This document shows positions 42,816 through 54,599 of a DNA stretch of 64,000 bases, in pieces. Within the stretch, counting starts at the first letter, position 1, and each line of letters starts with the position of its first letter. Below the pieces are notes generated by a model. That model made no database searches, was not told the origin of the DNA, and worked only from the letters and a program-made list of their open reading frames with translations. Both the position numbers and the translations under genes were made by a program. This stretch comes from Ichthyophis bannanicus (taxonomy: Eukaryota; Chordata; Amphibia; Gymnophiona; Ichthyophiidae): the NCBI GenBank assembly GCA_033557465.1, contig CM066033.1:708941637-709005636 (forward strand), read 5' to 3'.

Positions 42816-44988
42816 TCATTGTTGGGGTAGGGGTCCAGAATCCCGGGGAGGTGTCCACAAGGGAAAACGCCTCCTGTCAAAATTCTCATTTCTACGCTGA
42901 GCACGGCATGAGCGCTGAAAATGACCATAACCACCACAATTCCAACACTGTGGGGCAAGAGTACGGTTATTTTGTTGGTAAGAGGGACCTCGACGCTGTG
43001 GCTGAGGATAACGGGGTCGTTGGGCTCCGTTATAGTAAATGCACTCCTTATCTCTATCCCATACCTCATCACGGGGATCTGGAACATCATCCTCATAAGG
43101 ATCCAGATATTCCATATCATCAATTTTCTCCTGCTGTTCCCTAATTTTCTGTTTTAGTTGTCTAATAAGTTCATTATTAGATTTATCAAGATGTAATTTG
43201 GTGGTGGATTGGGGATCTTTAATTTCTTGTAGCCCTTTAAGTTGAAGGTGTAACAAGCGTGCTTGGGCCTGTTTCAAATCCTTCTCAGGTTTCAAAGTGT
43301 CCTCCTCTAAAGATCGAATATAATGCAAAATATGGGCCTGTTGTTTAGGCCATGGCTCAGACTCCAATGCTACTATAGACTTTAATTTTGCAGTTACGGA
43401 TGGGGGTAATGTATTACACAAAGTCTGGAAAAATACAGGTCTCATACAAACATCATCGTATGGTACCCCATTTGTGCTTCCCATAAATCTTGAAATCGTA
43501 CGAGGTATGCACTGATATCCTCACCTATTTGGAATCTCATAGTAGTGAGAGGAGCCAAACTGCGCTGAGTAGGGTACATCTCCCTGAGGGCGTCCCAAAT
43601 ACGAGGACGAAACTCGTTGAAGGAAGCACCATCATAAGTGTTAACTGTGACCTTCACCTGGTCTAAGTCGGCATTGGCGAACACTTGATTTGTCGCACTA
43701 TTTCCCAGAATTTTGGCCAATAAAGCTTTGATATCTCCCAAAGCCAAATTATATCCAGCCGTAATTCTTTCAAATTTTTGAATCCATGTCTCTCCCCCTC
43801 TGCTGAGAGGAGGTAGACTACTGGCTATATTAGTCATATCAGTAAAACTCCATGGTATATTTAGATTTTCCTTCATTTGTGTAGATTACTGGAAACAGAA
43901 GCTGTTTATTAGCGTCCTGATTCTCATACTTTTCCCAAACCCTAAGACCTGCCTCCATATAGGCAAAATCCCAGTTAGGGTCTCCCGCTCCTCCGCGAAT
44001 GCAGTCGGGCGGTGTTAAGGTGTACAGTTTCCAGTGATCCATTAGGGGGCCACTGTAACATCTGGGGCTGGTTGGCTTTTGTCCAACCGTACATGTTGGA
44101 GGACCATCGGTAAACATCGTAACCATTTCCATCCTCCTGCTGTGTAATAAAAGTAAGGATACATGGTTGTGGAGCTCGAGGAGTTTTACCACCTTGCACA
44201 ACTCCACAAACCAGTGTAAGGTCACTTTTTTTTTCTTCATCATCTACTACCCCATCTACCTTCTCCTCTTCTTCCTCTTCTATAATCTGCTTAAGACGTT
44301 TTTCCCTATCTGCTAGGTCTAACTCCCATCTTTTAAGATTCTCAGTAATTTTAACCTCAGATAGTTTTAAAGCTTGAGCCTGACTTTCTAAATCTTCATG
44401 TTCTGCTGTCAATTGTTGTTTCAACTCTTCTAATTGTGCCTGTGCCTCAGCATATGCATTGGGATCTGGGGCAGGGGTGGCTTTTAAGTTAACATGACCC
44501 TCAATCTTTGCCCAAGCGCCCTCAGTGTCCAAGAGTTTATGCAGAACTTGTTCTGGGGGTAGAGAGGCTACTGGGTGAGAAGTCGGTTCTGACTTGGGCT
44601 TGAAGACAGGGTCAGAATAGCCTATGGCTGCCATAGCTTTACTTTCGGCTGCCCAATAAGAAGGTGGGGGCACAGGGGCAGATGGCGAAAGCTCTGGACC
44701 AGCCTGCATCCACAGGGAAATATGTCGCAAATGTTCCAATTGGGTTTTGCCACATTTGTTAAATAAAATATGATCCCTAACTTTGGTCAAAATGAGCGGA
44801 TCAAACGACCCCCCTGCTGGCCAGGCAAGAGAGGGTGTTTTCTTCGTCCATTTTTCCCATTGTTTAGAACAATTTTTTATTGAAGCCTCCAGTAGGGGAT
44901 TCTGTTTAACAAGGCTATCTATGGGGCTAGGACCGGGCTCAGTTCCTTTCTCAGTATTTTCTTCCTGTTTAGATTTTCTTTTAAACAT
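42816..44988 (-). pseudogene. gag: ERV gag, with three frame changes
   Basis: The start at 44988 (MFKRKSKQEEN) leads to a matrix-like region and an acidic, Glu-rich stretch (LKQIIEEEEEEK). The reading moves between frames near 44048 (a G/C run), near 43862 and near 43465, each at a short homopolymer. The capsid-like part is 43442-43876 (FERITAGYNLALGDIKALLAK, ISAYLVRFQDLWEAQ). The nucleocapsid (42816-43484) has one CX2CX4HX4C knuckle, CWNCGGYGHFQRSC. It ends at TGA (42816-42818), in frame with pro-pol. No PPxY- or PTAP-type motif was verified. Confidence 0.85.
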
Positions 44989-45771
44989 TTCCCCAGCTGT
45001 CCCTTCGCTATAGGCTATGTAGACCTGGTGTTTTCACTGTTCAGGGACAGGGACAATTAACTTCGCCTTTTACCAATAGCAAATTGAACCTCCTTATATA
45101 CAGAGGCACGCGTAATTTCGCTTTTAGATGGCAATCCAAACCTCTTAATTAACAGAGGAGCGAAATCATGAATCCAGGACTCATAAAAACATACAACTCT
45201 TGCGCTTCGTCTAAACCCAGCCAATCCCCTCGCGGGGGTATGGAAACATGGATAAAGACACACACTCGCTTCGTATTAATAATACGTACAGTCTCAAGCG
45301 TACACCAATCAATCCTGGAAAAACAGAGACCTAATGTCTGGGCAAAACTTTCAAACTTTCTTTCCCTAACATTACAACTAAATGCAAAGACACTTTAACA
45401 ATATTTCTACATAACAAAACATTAAGCACATAAAATACATATGCATATGTGTAAATTTGGTACTCACCCACCAATCGAACCTGGGTAAATCTTCCGTCTT
45501 TGTTTGTAGACAGGAAAAACAAAACTCACCCGCTGGAGTCGTCCTAGGGTATCAAAATCTCTTTCGACGTCACTCTCCCATCTTCTGGACCAGCAGAAGG
45601 AATCCTCTTCTCCTAATGAGAAGGTATTCTCATCCCCTGTTTTTTTTTTTTTTTTTCTGTGAAAAACAGGAGGTAGTCCCTCTGACAAAAACGCAGGCAA
45701 GTCAAAACTGCAGTCAGAGGAGTCCTTGGGCAATTTAGAAAAATTTATGAGTGTCTAAACTCAGTTTAGAA
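44989..45771 (-). other. ERV 5' leader
   Basis: The non-coding stretch between the primer-binding site and the gag start. Presumably it contains the packaging signal and splice donor, but neither is identified with confidence. Confidence 0.6.
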
Positions 45772-45789
45772 GTCCCTGTTCGGGCGCCA
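45772..45789 (-). promoter_or_regulatory. Primer-binding site matching tRNA-Lys3
   Basis: The minus strand reads TGGCGCCCGAACAGGGAC, the 18-base complement of the 3' end of tRNA-Lys(UUU), starting three bases after the LTR end. This primer is best known from lentiviruses and MMTV. Typical gammaretroviruses use Pro, Gly or other tRNAs. Confidence 0.9.
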
Positions 45790-45792
45790 ATT

Positions 45793-46460
45793 TGTAGGCC
45801 GGGTCCACCTACAAAGTCTCCCCAATTACCAATAAACAGTTCAGACAGCAAGTTGCTCAGCTACAAAAAAACTTTTTATTTGGCACAGCAAACAAATGGT
45901 TATAGATGCAGATAGCAAGTGCCTGTCTGAGGGACAGTGGGGCAGACTTCTCTCTGCAAGGGGAGAAAAGAACTGCCCAAGACCCTCTAAAATTGCTGTC
46001 TTATATATACCTCTCTGCTTCAAATTCTAAATAGTTTCAGCAAATGCAAAACTCTTTCCCAGGGCCTTCTATGGTTATGCAGCTAGATCTGCTGATCAAG
46101 GCTTGCCTATCTATGCAATCAATCATAGCCCTCTGCCTCCTCCTGTGTTTTTCCATCTGCTGGCACCAATTGAAACCTTCAGGGTAAGAGCATTAGTTGA
46201 ATTCCTGGCTTGACCTGTTTGAACCTAGGCTTATATCCTTGGACACTTCTGTCCAAAGTATAGCTTTTTTAGGCTTTATAACAGTAGTAAGCTGCATGTA
46301 CTCTTTTCCTGTTGCCCACCTGTTTTGTACCAACCATATGTTGCTGTGTCTGTTTCAAACAGGCCAGAGTGCAGTTATAAGGCAGATATATATGCAATCA
46401 TAAGGCAAACATATAAAGCAGATCTGAGCTGATTATCCCTTTATTCCAATTATCCCTTCA
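45793..46460 (-). repeat. ERV 5' LTR
   Basis: The 668 bp LTR has ends TG...CA. TATA box at plus 46000-46010 and AATAAA signal at plus 45875-45880. Transcription would start about 25-30 bp downstream of the TATA box (about 45975) and go toward lower coordinates. Near-identical to 36874-37540. Confidence 0.95.
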
Positions 46461-46464
46461 GGAC

Positions 46465-47172
46465 CGAGTAGGGATCAAATTGAATTTTGGGATGTTTATT
46501 ACCAGCCCTAAATATTGAAGGATGCGCATTGTGCAGGTTAGAGCAGTCTTGGCCTCTGATTGAGTGGGAGCTCGAATGAGCCAATCGTCCAGATAAGGGA
46601 AGACAAATATTCCCTGGGTGCGCAGAAAAGCAGCAACCACTGCCATGCATTTCGTGAACACCCTTGGTGCAGAGGCCAGGCCAAAGGGGAGCACTCTGTA
46701 TTGATAGTGCTTCTCATGGAAAAGGAACCGAAGGAACCTTCTGTGAGTTGGATGGATGAGAACATGAGTGTACGCATCCTTGAGATCTAGAGAACAAAGC
46801 CAATCCTGACTCTGAAGGTATGGCAGCAGAGTTCCTAGAGAAACCATCTTGGATTTTTCTTTGACTAGGAATCTGTTCAACTCTCTGAGATCTAAAATGG
46901 GTCTGAAGCCCCCTGTTTTCTTTGGGATAAGAAAATAGGGGGAGTAGAACCCTGTGCCCTGTTGTTGAGAAGGCACTTTCTCTATTGTCCCTTGGGCTAG
47001 AAGAGTGGCAACCTCCTGCTCTAACAGGCTGAGGAGGGAGGTTGGAGAATTGAACTGGTGCACTCTTGTGAGAGGGGGCAAGCTGGAAAAATGAAGCTTG
47101 TACCCCTCTCTTATGATGGAGAGTGTCCAATGCTCTGCTGTGATTTGCCCCCATCTGGGAGCAAAGTGACAT
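46465..47172 (-). pseudogene. DIRS reverse transcriptase, N-terminal part (element C)
   Basis: The frame 46458-47081 contains FLIPKKTGGFRPILDLRELN, SLDLKDAYTHVLIHP, LPFGLASAPRVFTK and VFPYLDDWLIRAPT, a complete RT catalytic core. It stops at the ERV junction, beyond which the RT resumes as LEFIGALLDTT at 36869. The N-terminal region is in the overlapping frame 46714-47172, with a shift near 47080. The gene is disrupted by the ERV. Confidence 0.85.
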
Positions 47173-47221
47173 AACCTTCCTGGAATGGTGGAGGGCTCTG
47201 GTCCTTCCAGAGCCAGGAAGG

Positions 47222-49057
47222 CTAAGGCCCTGAGGGGGCTGAGATTGCTGGGCTGGACCAGGCCTCGCAGCCTTTGCCTTGGTCTGTTTGGAGGATTGCT
47301 GACATTTGGAAGGGAACTGAGCTGCAGAAGATGCTCTGACTATAAGCAGGATACGATCTTCCCTTTTTAGAAAGGTGATTTCTTGAACAACCTTTTCTTA
47401 GCAGGAGCAGCTGTAGATCTGGATAGTCTATCCAAAGCAGAATTTTCAGCATCTATCTGATTGGCTTTTGCTTGCCAATCTTTACCAAACAGATTCTCAC
47501 CTGTACAAGGGATATTTCCCAATTCATCTTGGACCCAGGTCTCCAAATCAGATGCTTGAAGCCAAGCAATCCTACGTGCACCTATAGCTATAGCTGAGGC
47601 TATGCTGACGCATTCAAAGGAGTCGAAAGCTGCACGGTTGGAGAATTTGGAGATATCCTGGGCATGTTTGAGCCCAGTGAGAAATTCTTGCCTTTTACTG
47701 TCAGACATAAAAGGACTTAAAGTCTGCAAATGGTCAGTGACTTCTTTAAAGAACATTCCCATGTAGAGACTATAAGAATTAATTCTCGCAGCAAGCATGG
47801 AAGCTTGGAAGACTCTTCTACCAAAAGCATCCAGGGTTCTACATTCACGTCCTGGAGGATTAGAGGCATGTCTCTTGGCACTTCTAATCTTTCTCATTGC
47901 AGACTCAACCACAATAGAGTGGTGAGGAAGCTGAGTTTTATGGAAACCAGGACAAGGAGGGACATGATATATGGTGTCCATCCTGCGAGAATGAGGAGAG
48001 GTGGTTAGAGGTGCTTCCCACATCCTTAACATGAGATCATACAGAATCTCATGAATAGGCAAGGTAGCTGCCTCCTTAGGAGTTTTAGGATATTGTAAAA
48101 TATCTAACTCCTTAGCTCTAGGCTCTAACTCTGGGGCTACTATAATAGAGAGGCCCCGAGCCACCTCTCTGATAAAGTCTTGAAAAGACAAGTCCTCTGG
48201 AGGAGACATCCTTCATTTAGGAGAGGACTCCTCCTGTGGAAGAAGCATCGCTGCATCGACAGACTCTTCAGAGTCCTCAGAGGAATCGAAGTATCGTCTG
48301 TCGGGATGCTCTTGCAAAGCCCGATACCCGTACCGACTGGGATCGGTATCGGGAATCACCGGTACCGGGGTATCGGTACCAGAGGGCTGCAGAGGGCAGA
48401 GTACCGGTATAGCGGACACCGATGCCGATGGTACCGGGATCGGTGCCGATGGCGATACCGGAGCCGGTACCGGCGGAGTAGTCTGTTGCGGTACCACAGG
48501 CGTCGATGCCACAAGGAAAGCCGCCAGACTGCGTTCGATGGACAGAATCCTCTGATCCATCGACGCCGCCAATGCCTGGAAGTCGGTACTGGTGGAAGCC
48601 ACGGTACCCCAGAGCATGGCACCAGGAGATCTGTCGAGGCCACGCCATCGAGATAATCCTGGAACCCCGATGATGATGCTTTAGAGGCCGAAGCCTCCCG
48701 CCGGGGTAATTTTGCCAGTGCAGAATCCTCGAGGGCAAGGCCAGAGGCATCTCGATACTTAGGAGATTTGCTCTTCGAGGACTGGCTGGATTTATGTTTA
48801 GTTACCTGAGATCCATGTGAGGAAGCAGCAGCCCTGGAAGACGTCGATGCCACCGAAGTCGCATCAGAGGGAAACAGGGTACTGAGCTTGGCAGCTCGGT
48901 TCTGTCGACCTCTCTTAGACATCATGGAACAGGACAAACAATCTTTAATGGAATTGTCAGGGCCTAAACACTTTAGACACCAGTCATGGGTGTCGGTGAC
49001 GGAGATAGTACCGCCACATTTTGTGCACTTCTTAAATCCTGAGACAGGCTTTTCCAT
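47222..49057 (-). pseudogene. gag: DIRS gag ORF1, broken (element C)
   Basis: The start at 49057 reads MEKPVSGFKKCTKC, with DTHDWCLKC and CLSC following. The head is in the 48356-49348 frame, the middle GGTACC-rich part in 48213-48617, and the central block plus tail in 47367-48209 (MSPPEDLSFQDFIREVARGLS, RRMDTIYHVPPCPGF) with a stop between 48209 and 48213. A last shift at about 47390 moves to 47222-47452. Decayed by three or more lesions. Confidence 0.8.
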
Positions 49058-49349
49058 ATTTAAGGAAAAGGGTTTTGGGCCTAAGGCCCAAAACTGAAGT
49101 ACACCTGAAGAAAAATAAATGGAAAAAAGGTTTTTTGTTTTTTTTTTAAAAAGAAAAGAATAACCACCGGCAGTACCGGTATAGTGTCGCGGAAGGCAGA
49201 TGCGACAGAAAAGAAATAAAGAAAAAATAAGGAAATTCTTCTGTGGTGACAGGAACATGACCTGCTGGCTCCGCGGAAAAAGAACAACTGAGGAGAGACA
49301 GTTGGAAAGGCGGGAAGGCAGCACGCAGGCGCTGTGGGATGCTCCCAAA

Positions 49350-49446
49350 GGCTTTCTGATTGGACACTGGGGAGCGTTCCCGCGCAGGCTCCGTCGGTAC
49401 CGACGTACCCATATGTGAAGACTTATTCCTGCTTGTTCCTGGAGAT
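49350..49446 (-). repeat. Left terminal region of DIRS C
   Basis: It contains the perfect palindrome GTCGGTACCGAC at about 49393-49404 and ends GCTTGTTCCTGGAGAT, inverted relative to 34225-34325. Confidence 0.85.
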
Positions 49447-49609
49447 TGGATTCAATTCCAATCCTTTACAGACACAGACAACTACTAGCTAATCAACCCT
49501 TTTCTCCAACCCCCACAAAAGACCGCCCCGTCTCATCAGCATATACGCGAATGAAGCTTCTCAGACAAGGACAACAACCAAGCAACAGTCTCAAACAATT
49601 GAGTGCTCC

Positions 49610-50240
49610 TTAATAAAACGCCCGCTCTATTCGTAACAAAATTCACACCATATCCGATTACATACACGACCAGAAAGTAGAGATCATGTACAAAACCGAA
49701 TCATGGCTCACTGATGCGGACACCATCCTTCTAAACCAGCTCACCCCGTCCAATATGTATGCACACCAATCTACCAGACTGGGACGCAGAGGAGGGGGCT
49801 CTCATCCTGGCAGAGAAACAGTTAAACCTCAAGCTCATCAGCAGTTTTTCCACTTCCACCCTAAACTCCATAACCCTGGAAAACAAAGACCTCATAATAT
49901 GTCTAATATACAGAGCTCCCTCACCCAACACCGACGACTTCTCGAGCATAATAGAGATGGCCACCAGAACATGCTAACAGAGGTAAACTACCAATAATTT
50001 TAGGCGACTTCAACCTGAACTCCCTAAGCTCAGCTCAAGCCTCAGCATTCTTTGAAGCCTTAACCTCATTGGAGCTCTCCCAGATTATCTCAACACAAAC
50101 TCACAACGGAGGAAACACCTTGGACCTGGTATTTGTACCCACCATCCTCAATTCCATTGGCTCTCATATACCATACCAAGCAACCCCTGTTCCATGGTCG
50201 GATCACTGCATGATACAATTCAATCTCCCTCTTGACCCCC
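49610..50240 (+). pseudogene. L2-like endonuclease domain, broken
   Basis: The translation from 49630 reads NKIHTISDYIHDQKVEI and TESWLTD (the ExW motif), then YRAPSPNTDD (49905), GDFNLNSL (about 50003) and WSDHCMIQFN (50195), the S-D-H catalytic motif. Frame moves among 49686-49997, 49759-49977 and 50069-50287, implying at least two indels. Confidence 0.65.
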
Positions 50241-50425
50241 CCACACCCCAGACAGCACTACTCAAACTCATACAGACGCTTCAATGAATTCAACAAAGTC
50301 ACTCTACTCAATCAAAGAATTCCCAATCTAGAATCCATCTCTGCGGATCTCCACTCACTGATAGAGAACTGGAATAACACCTTTTCATTAGCTGCCACCG
50401 CGCCACCAAACCCAAGAGCTTCCAA

Positions 50426-52382
50426 GTGGCAAAACAAAGCCCCATGGTACTCTCCAGAAATAAACAGGCAAAGATCACCCTAAGAAAACTTGAAAGACGA
50501 TGGAGGAGAATCAAACCACAACAAGATCAACAGGATTACACAACAAAACAGCAAGAATACAACAAACTAATTCTCAACTGGAAAGAGCAACACCACACAA
50601 ACATAATCATGAGTTCTCTAAACCGTCCCAGAGAGCTTTTCTCCATAGTCAGAGACCTATCAAGAGCCCCGCAAAGCCGAGAGATAGATGCTCTAACCCC
50701 AGAGACTTACGCATCCTATCTCCAAAGCAAGCTATCTAGTCCACAGGCCTCTCTGAACCATCCTATCACTCCCTCGACTGAACTAAATCGACCAAACATC
50801 TGGACCTCTTTTTACTCGTTCTCTGAAGACCTCTGCATCAACCTCCTGAAAACCTTGAACATGTCCACGTCCCCCCTTGGCCTGTGCCCAACCCTTTGGA
50901 TAAAAACATTGGCGCAAGAATTAGCTCCATCACTCTGCAAAATAATAAACTTATCCCTTTCACAAGGATTCATGCCACCACTTCGGAAAATCTCATCGAT
51001 AAGACCATTACTGAAGAACACCACCTCCGATCCAACTTCTCCTGCCTCATATCGCCCCATATCCAGCATCCCGCTTTTATCCAAATTAATCGAGAAGACG
51101 GTCCAACGCCAGCTAAAAGACCATGTAGATGCTACCTTCCCACTTGACCCTCAACAACATGGGTTCCGAGAGCTTCATGGGGTGGAAACCTTAATAACAT
51201 CCCTTCTGAACACTATACTCAAAGGAATCAAAGACACCAAGAAAGGATTCATCCTCATTTTCACTGATATAACTTCTGCATTTGATTCTATAATCCACAC
51301 CACACTTCTTGACAGGCTAAGTGAAATGGGAGTAAGTGACACACCGCTGTCTTGGTTTCGCTACTACTTATTCAACAGAAGATCACAAGTCAAGATAAAA
51401 TCCGATACTTCAAGACCTTTTCCGCTAACACAAGGCCTTCCTTAAGGTTCTGCACTTTCTGCTCTCCTCTTTAACCTGTACATACAGCCAGCATGCAAAA
51501 CTTTACAGGAACACAAAATAAACTACCACCTATACGCAGACGACTTAATAGTATATTCCATTGTAGATACTAAGAAATCTGTCTACTCCGCCATCTCAGC
51601 CTGTATGTCAGCAGTCATGGAATGGTTACTACAACGCAATCTGGTAATCAACTACAAGAAATCGGAAGCTCTCATAATCACAAGAGATCATACATTCAAC
51701 CCTCCTGATAATCTACCAATAGGAAGCACATCAATCCCTGTAACGAGAGAGATTAAATACTTAGGAATTTACATCGACCAGAGGCTCAATTTTCAGTCTC
51801 ACATCAGCAAAACAACCACATATTACAAAATGAAGTTTCTGCAAAATCTTCGACCTCTTCAAGAGCAGAACCACTTCCGCACCATATGTCAGGCGCTAAT
51901 CACACTGCACCTTGACTATTGTAATCTAATTCTTCACTGCTTACCTAATTGTGCAACGCAAGCCTTGCAAATGGCCCAAAATGCAGCAGCCCGACTAATT
52001 ACTAGAGCTAAAAACAAGCCCACATCATCCCCATACTTGAATCCTGCATTGGCTTCCCATCAGCTCACGAATAAAATACAAGGTACTAACGATAGCATTC
52101 AAAATACTTTACAATCAATCTGCTGACTGCTTCAAAAGCTTGATTAAAAGACTCCCAGACAACAGATCAAGGAGGACACTGCACCAAATCTCCCTGGCAA
52201 CCCCCAAGACATCCACAGGCACCTCCAAGAACACACTACATAGAGTGTTCGAGCTCTACATCCTAACACTATGGAACACCCTCCCACACCACCTGAGAGC
52301 CACCATGGATTTTACAAACTTCAGAAAATCCTTGAAGACCCATCTATTTGCCGAACATTTCAAGACCTTACAAGTCAACTAA
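50426..52382 (+). pseudogene. L2-like reverse transcriptase, broken
   Basis: The 339-residue frame 50426-51445 has a Lys/Arg-rich linker, SYRPISSIPLLSKLIEK, DPQQHGFRE, FTDITSAFDSIIH and ends at QGLP followed by TAA where QGSxLS is expected. The same frame resumes with GSALSALLFNLY and YHLYADDLIVYS (51522-51557), the catalytic box. Then 51605-52126 has YLGIYIDQRLNFQSHISK and LDYCNLILHCLPNCATQALQMAQNAAARLI. The last part, 52140-52382, has ELYILTLWNTLPHHLRA. One nonsense and one frameshift lesion are visible. Confidence 0.75.
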
Positions 52383-52583
52383 TTACAAGGCCTATGACAA
52401 CTTTTAGACAATTACCAAATCCCCAAACACCTGTAAGAGTTCATACACGTATGTAAATAGTTAAAATGTGAATGTAAACACTTGTTAACTGCTATTGTAA
52501 ATAGTTCCATGTATACAAAGTTATGTTTGTAAACCGCTTCGAGAATTTGATAGGCGGCATATAAAAAAATGTTAAATAAATAA

Positions 52584-53130
52584 ATGGGGGGCTAGCAGTG
52601 GAAATGGGCTGATTAGGGGAAGCTAGCACTGGTAATAGTGCTGAGGGGGAACTAGCACTGGAAATGGGCTGATGGGGAGTTAGCACTGGAAGTGAGCTAA
52701 TTGGAGGGGGCTTTGAATGGAAATGGGCTGATAGAGGGGCTAGAATGGGCTGATGGGGGGGAGGAGAGAGCTGCTGGCCCTGGAAGAAGACTGGGGGGCT
52801 AGAACTGGAAATGGGCTGATGGCGGGGAAGGGAGGGGAGGATAGAGCTGCTGGCCCTGGAAGAAAACTGGGGGGGGGCTAGGGCTACAAATGGGCTGATG
52901 CAGGGGGATGGAAGAATGGGATTGGAAGGGAATGGATGCTAAGAGGGGCTGCCATGGTATTTGGACTAGAAGGGGCTGGACAGTGGGGAAGGAGGGGGAC
53001 TGGAAGGGAATGGATACCAGTGGCAGTCATGGGAATGAAAGTTGACATTGGGAGGTACTGGGAGGGAAGACTGGAAAGGGGCCGATACTGGGAAGGGTTA
53101 CTGGGACTGGAAATAGGCTGATGGAAGGAA
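52584..53130. repeat. G-rich minisatellite, right part
   Basis: The same degenerate units as at 33885-34224 (CTAGCACTGGAAATGGGCTGAT) with GGGGGG spacers. A longer period (GAGAGAGCTGCTGGCCCTGGAAGAA) appears twice at 52765-52793 and 52845-52866. Confidence 0.85.
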
Positions 53131-53149
53131 GTGAACAAGAGACTATAGA

Positions 53150-54599
53150 CAATAGAAAGAGAGCCAAGAGAAGACAGGAAAGCAGAAGCTCAGATTGGGA
53201 CCAGCATGATCAGAGAATAAAATGGTCAGACAACAAAGGTAGAAAAAAATAATTTTATTTTCATTTTAGTGATTGGACTTTGCGCTATCTTTATATTTTA
53301 CACAGTATGGGGAACTGCATCTCTATCTGATGTTTCCCCGCATGCAGTCTTGGGGTTTCAGTTTAATTTTTGTCTACATATTTTTATTTTAGGTTGTAGT
53401 CACTTATTCTGTACTTGGTGAGGGTCTGTGTTCTGAGTGTGTGACTGAGGCCAGGTATTCTGTATTAAAATGGAGTTTGTACATAGGGATCTATACTGTA
53501 CTGTAGTAATTTGGCATGTTCAGCTTTTCAAACAGGTGTATGGATGTTCTAGGGCCCACTGCAATATTTATGGTGTTGCCCTTTTCTGGGTACACTCCAT
53601 GTTGTGTGAGTTTTGGAAATTAGTGCTGTTATGGAATAGATTTGCTCTATGGATCCTGTACTCTGGGTTCTTGGTGAGGTCAACTGTAGGGTGTTGGTTG
53701 GGGAGAGGTACTGGAATATGTAGTGTTTTTGAAAATTGCAGTTTTGCGTTCTTTATGCTGCCAGACTGAAATTTAAAATATTTTGTCAGTTCAGATTCAA
53801 GGAAATTTCTAATTTTCAGAGAACGTCTCAGTTTAATTTTGTTTAGTAGCCTGAAAGCTTCACCGCTGCTGAGTTCCGGACTTTTCCAGCTCTAACACAA
53901 TCCAATCCAGCGTTTGAACTCATGGCTACCAGAATTCGTTTCTCATTTTATATCTTCCCTCCTCATCAATAATCTGGTCATAGCAAAATAAATCTGTTGT
54001 GCAGATACTTACAATGGTTTGACTTGGGGGGGAGCTGTATAAGTGACTTTTCATTAATCACATTTCATGTTTTATTATTATGTTCGTTTTATTGTAACAT
54101 TGTTTTACTAAATTGCATGTGTATGTTTAGAAGTCGCCTAGTATTTTAGATGGGTACCATATACATTTTAAAATAAAGTATACTAAATTTATGCAAATGA
54201 TGCTGCAGCGAGTCTCTGCACATCGCCCTGCATCACCTTGTGCCATCTCTGGGGGAAAGTAGACAGGAAGGTGCACTGGGAGACAGAGAAAAGCAGGAAC
54301 CTCAGATTGGGAGCTACATGATCAGAGAATAAAATGGTCAAAAACAAAGTTAGAAAATAATTTTATTTTCAGTTTAATGACCAGACTTGGTGCTATCTTT
54401 ATATCTTATACAGTACATGGAAATGCATCTCTTTCTATTTCTCTGGTATTGCATTGAATGCAGAATCTGGCTTCTTGAGGTTGCAGTTTAATTTTTATCT
54501 ACATGTGTTTATTTTTAGGTTATGGTCACTTATTCTGTACTTGGTGAGGGTCTGTGTTTTCAGTGTGTGACCAAGACCGGGTGTTCTATTAACATGGAA
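53150..54599. other. Unassigned AT-rich sequence containing a duplicated segment
   Basis: No coding of known type. The segment 53180-53660 (from AAGCAGAAGCTCAGATTGGG) recurs in order at 54290-54599 and 60194-60370, about 1.1 kb later before the DIRS D insertion. Shared landmarks: ATGATCAGAGAATAAAATGG, GTCACTTATTCTGTACTTGG. The short frame 53470-53769 has no family similarity that I recognise. Confidence 0.6.

Larger units (their letters stand above)
36870..46464 (-). mobile_element. Endogenous retrovirus, gamma-like, inserted in DIRS C ORF2
   Basis: A 9.6 kb provirus in minus orientation: 5' LTR 45793-46460, primer site, gag, pro-pol, integrase, env, purine tract, 3' LTR 36874-37540. The 4 bp GGAC (36870-36873 and 46461-46464) is the target duplication, and the DIRS RT frame reads through the rejoined site. 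The two LTRs differ by about two substitutions and two small indels. Coding frames are interrupted by single-base shifts. Gamma-like features: in-frame gag stop, single zinc knuckle, 4 bp duplication. Confidence 0.95.
34225..49446 (-). mobile_element. DIRS element C, carrying a nested endogenous retrovirus
   Basis: A DIRS copy of about 5.63 kb once the retrovirus (36874-46460 with its 4 bp duplication) is removed. Starts AGCACAGTTACTTACC, ends TTGTTCCTGGAGAT. In minus-strand order: left terminus (49350-49446), gag, ORF2, recombinase, internal complementary region, right terminus. The left flank is a G-rich minisatellite and the right flank an L2-like LINE that returns to the same minisatellite. 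Confidence 0.9.
49447..52583 (+). mobile_element. L2-like LINE, ORF2 nearly complete
   Basis: A plus-strand L2-like copy of 3.1 kb: endonuclease 49610-50240, RT 50426-52130, 3' tail TGTAAACCGCTTCGAGAAT / GGCGGCATATAAAAAA and a (TAAA)n end. It lies between the end of DIRS C and the resumed minisatellite at 52584, so it is also an insertion in that array. Several frame changes. Confidence 0.75.
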
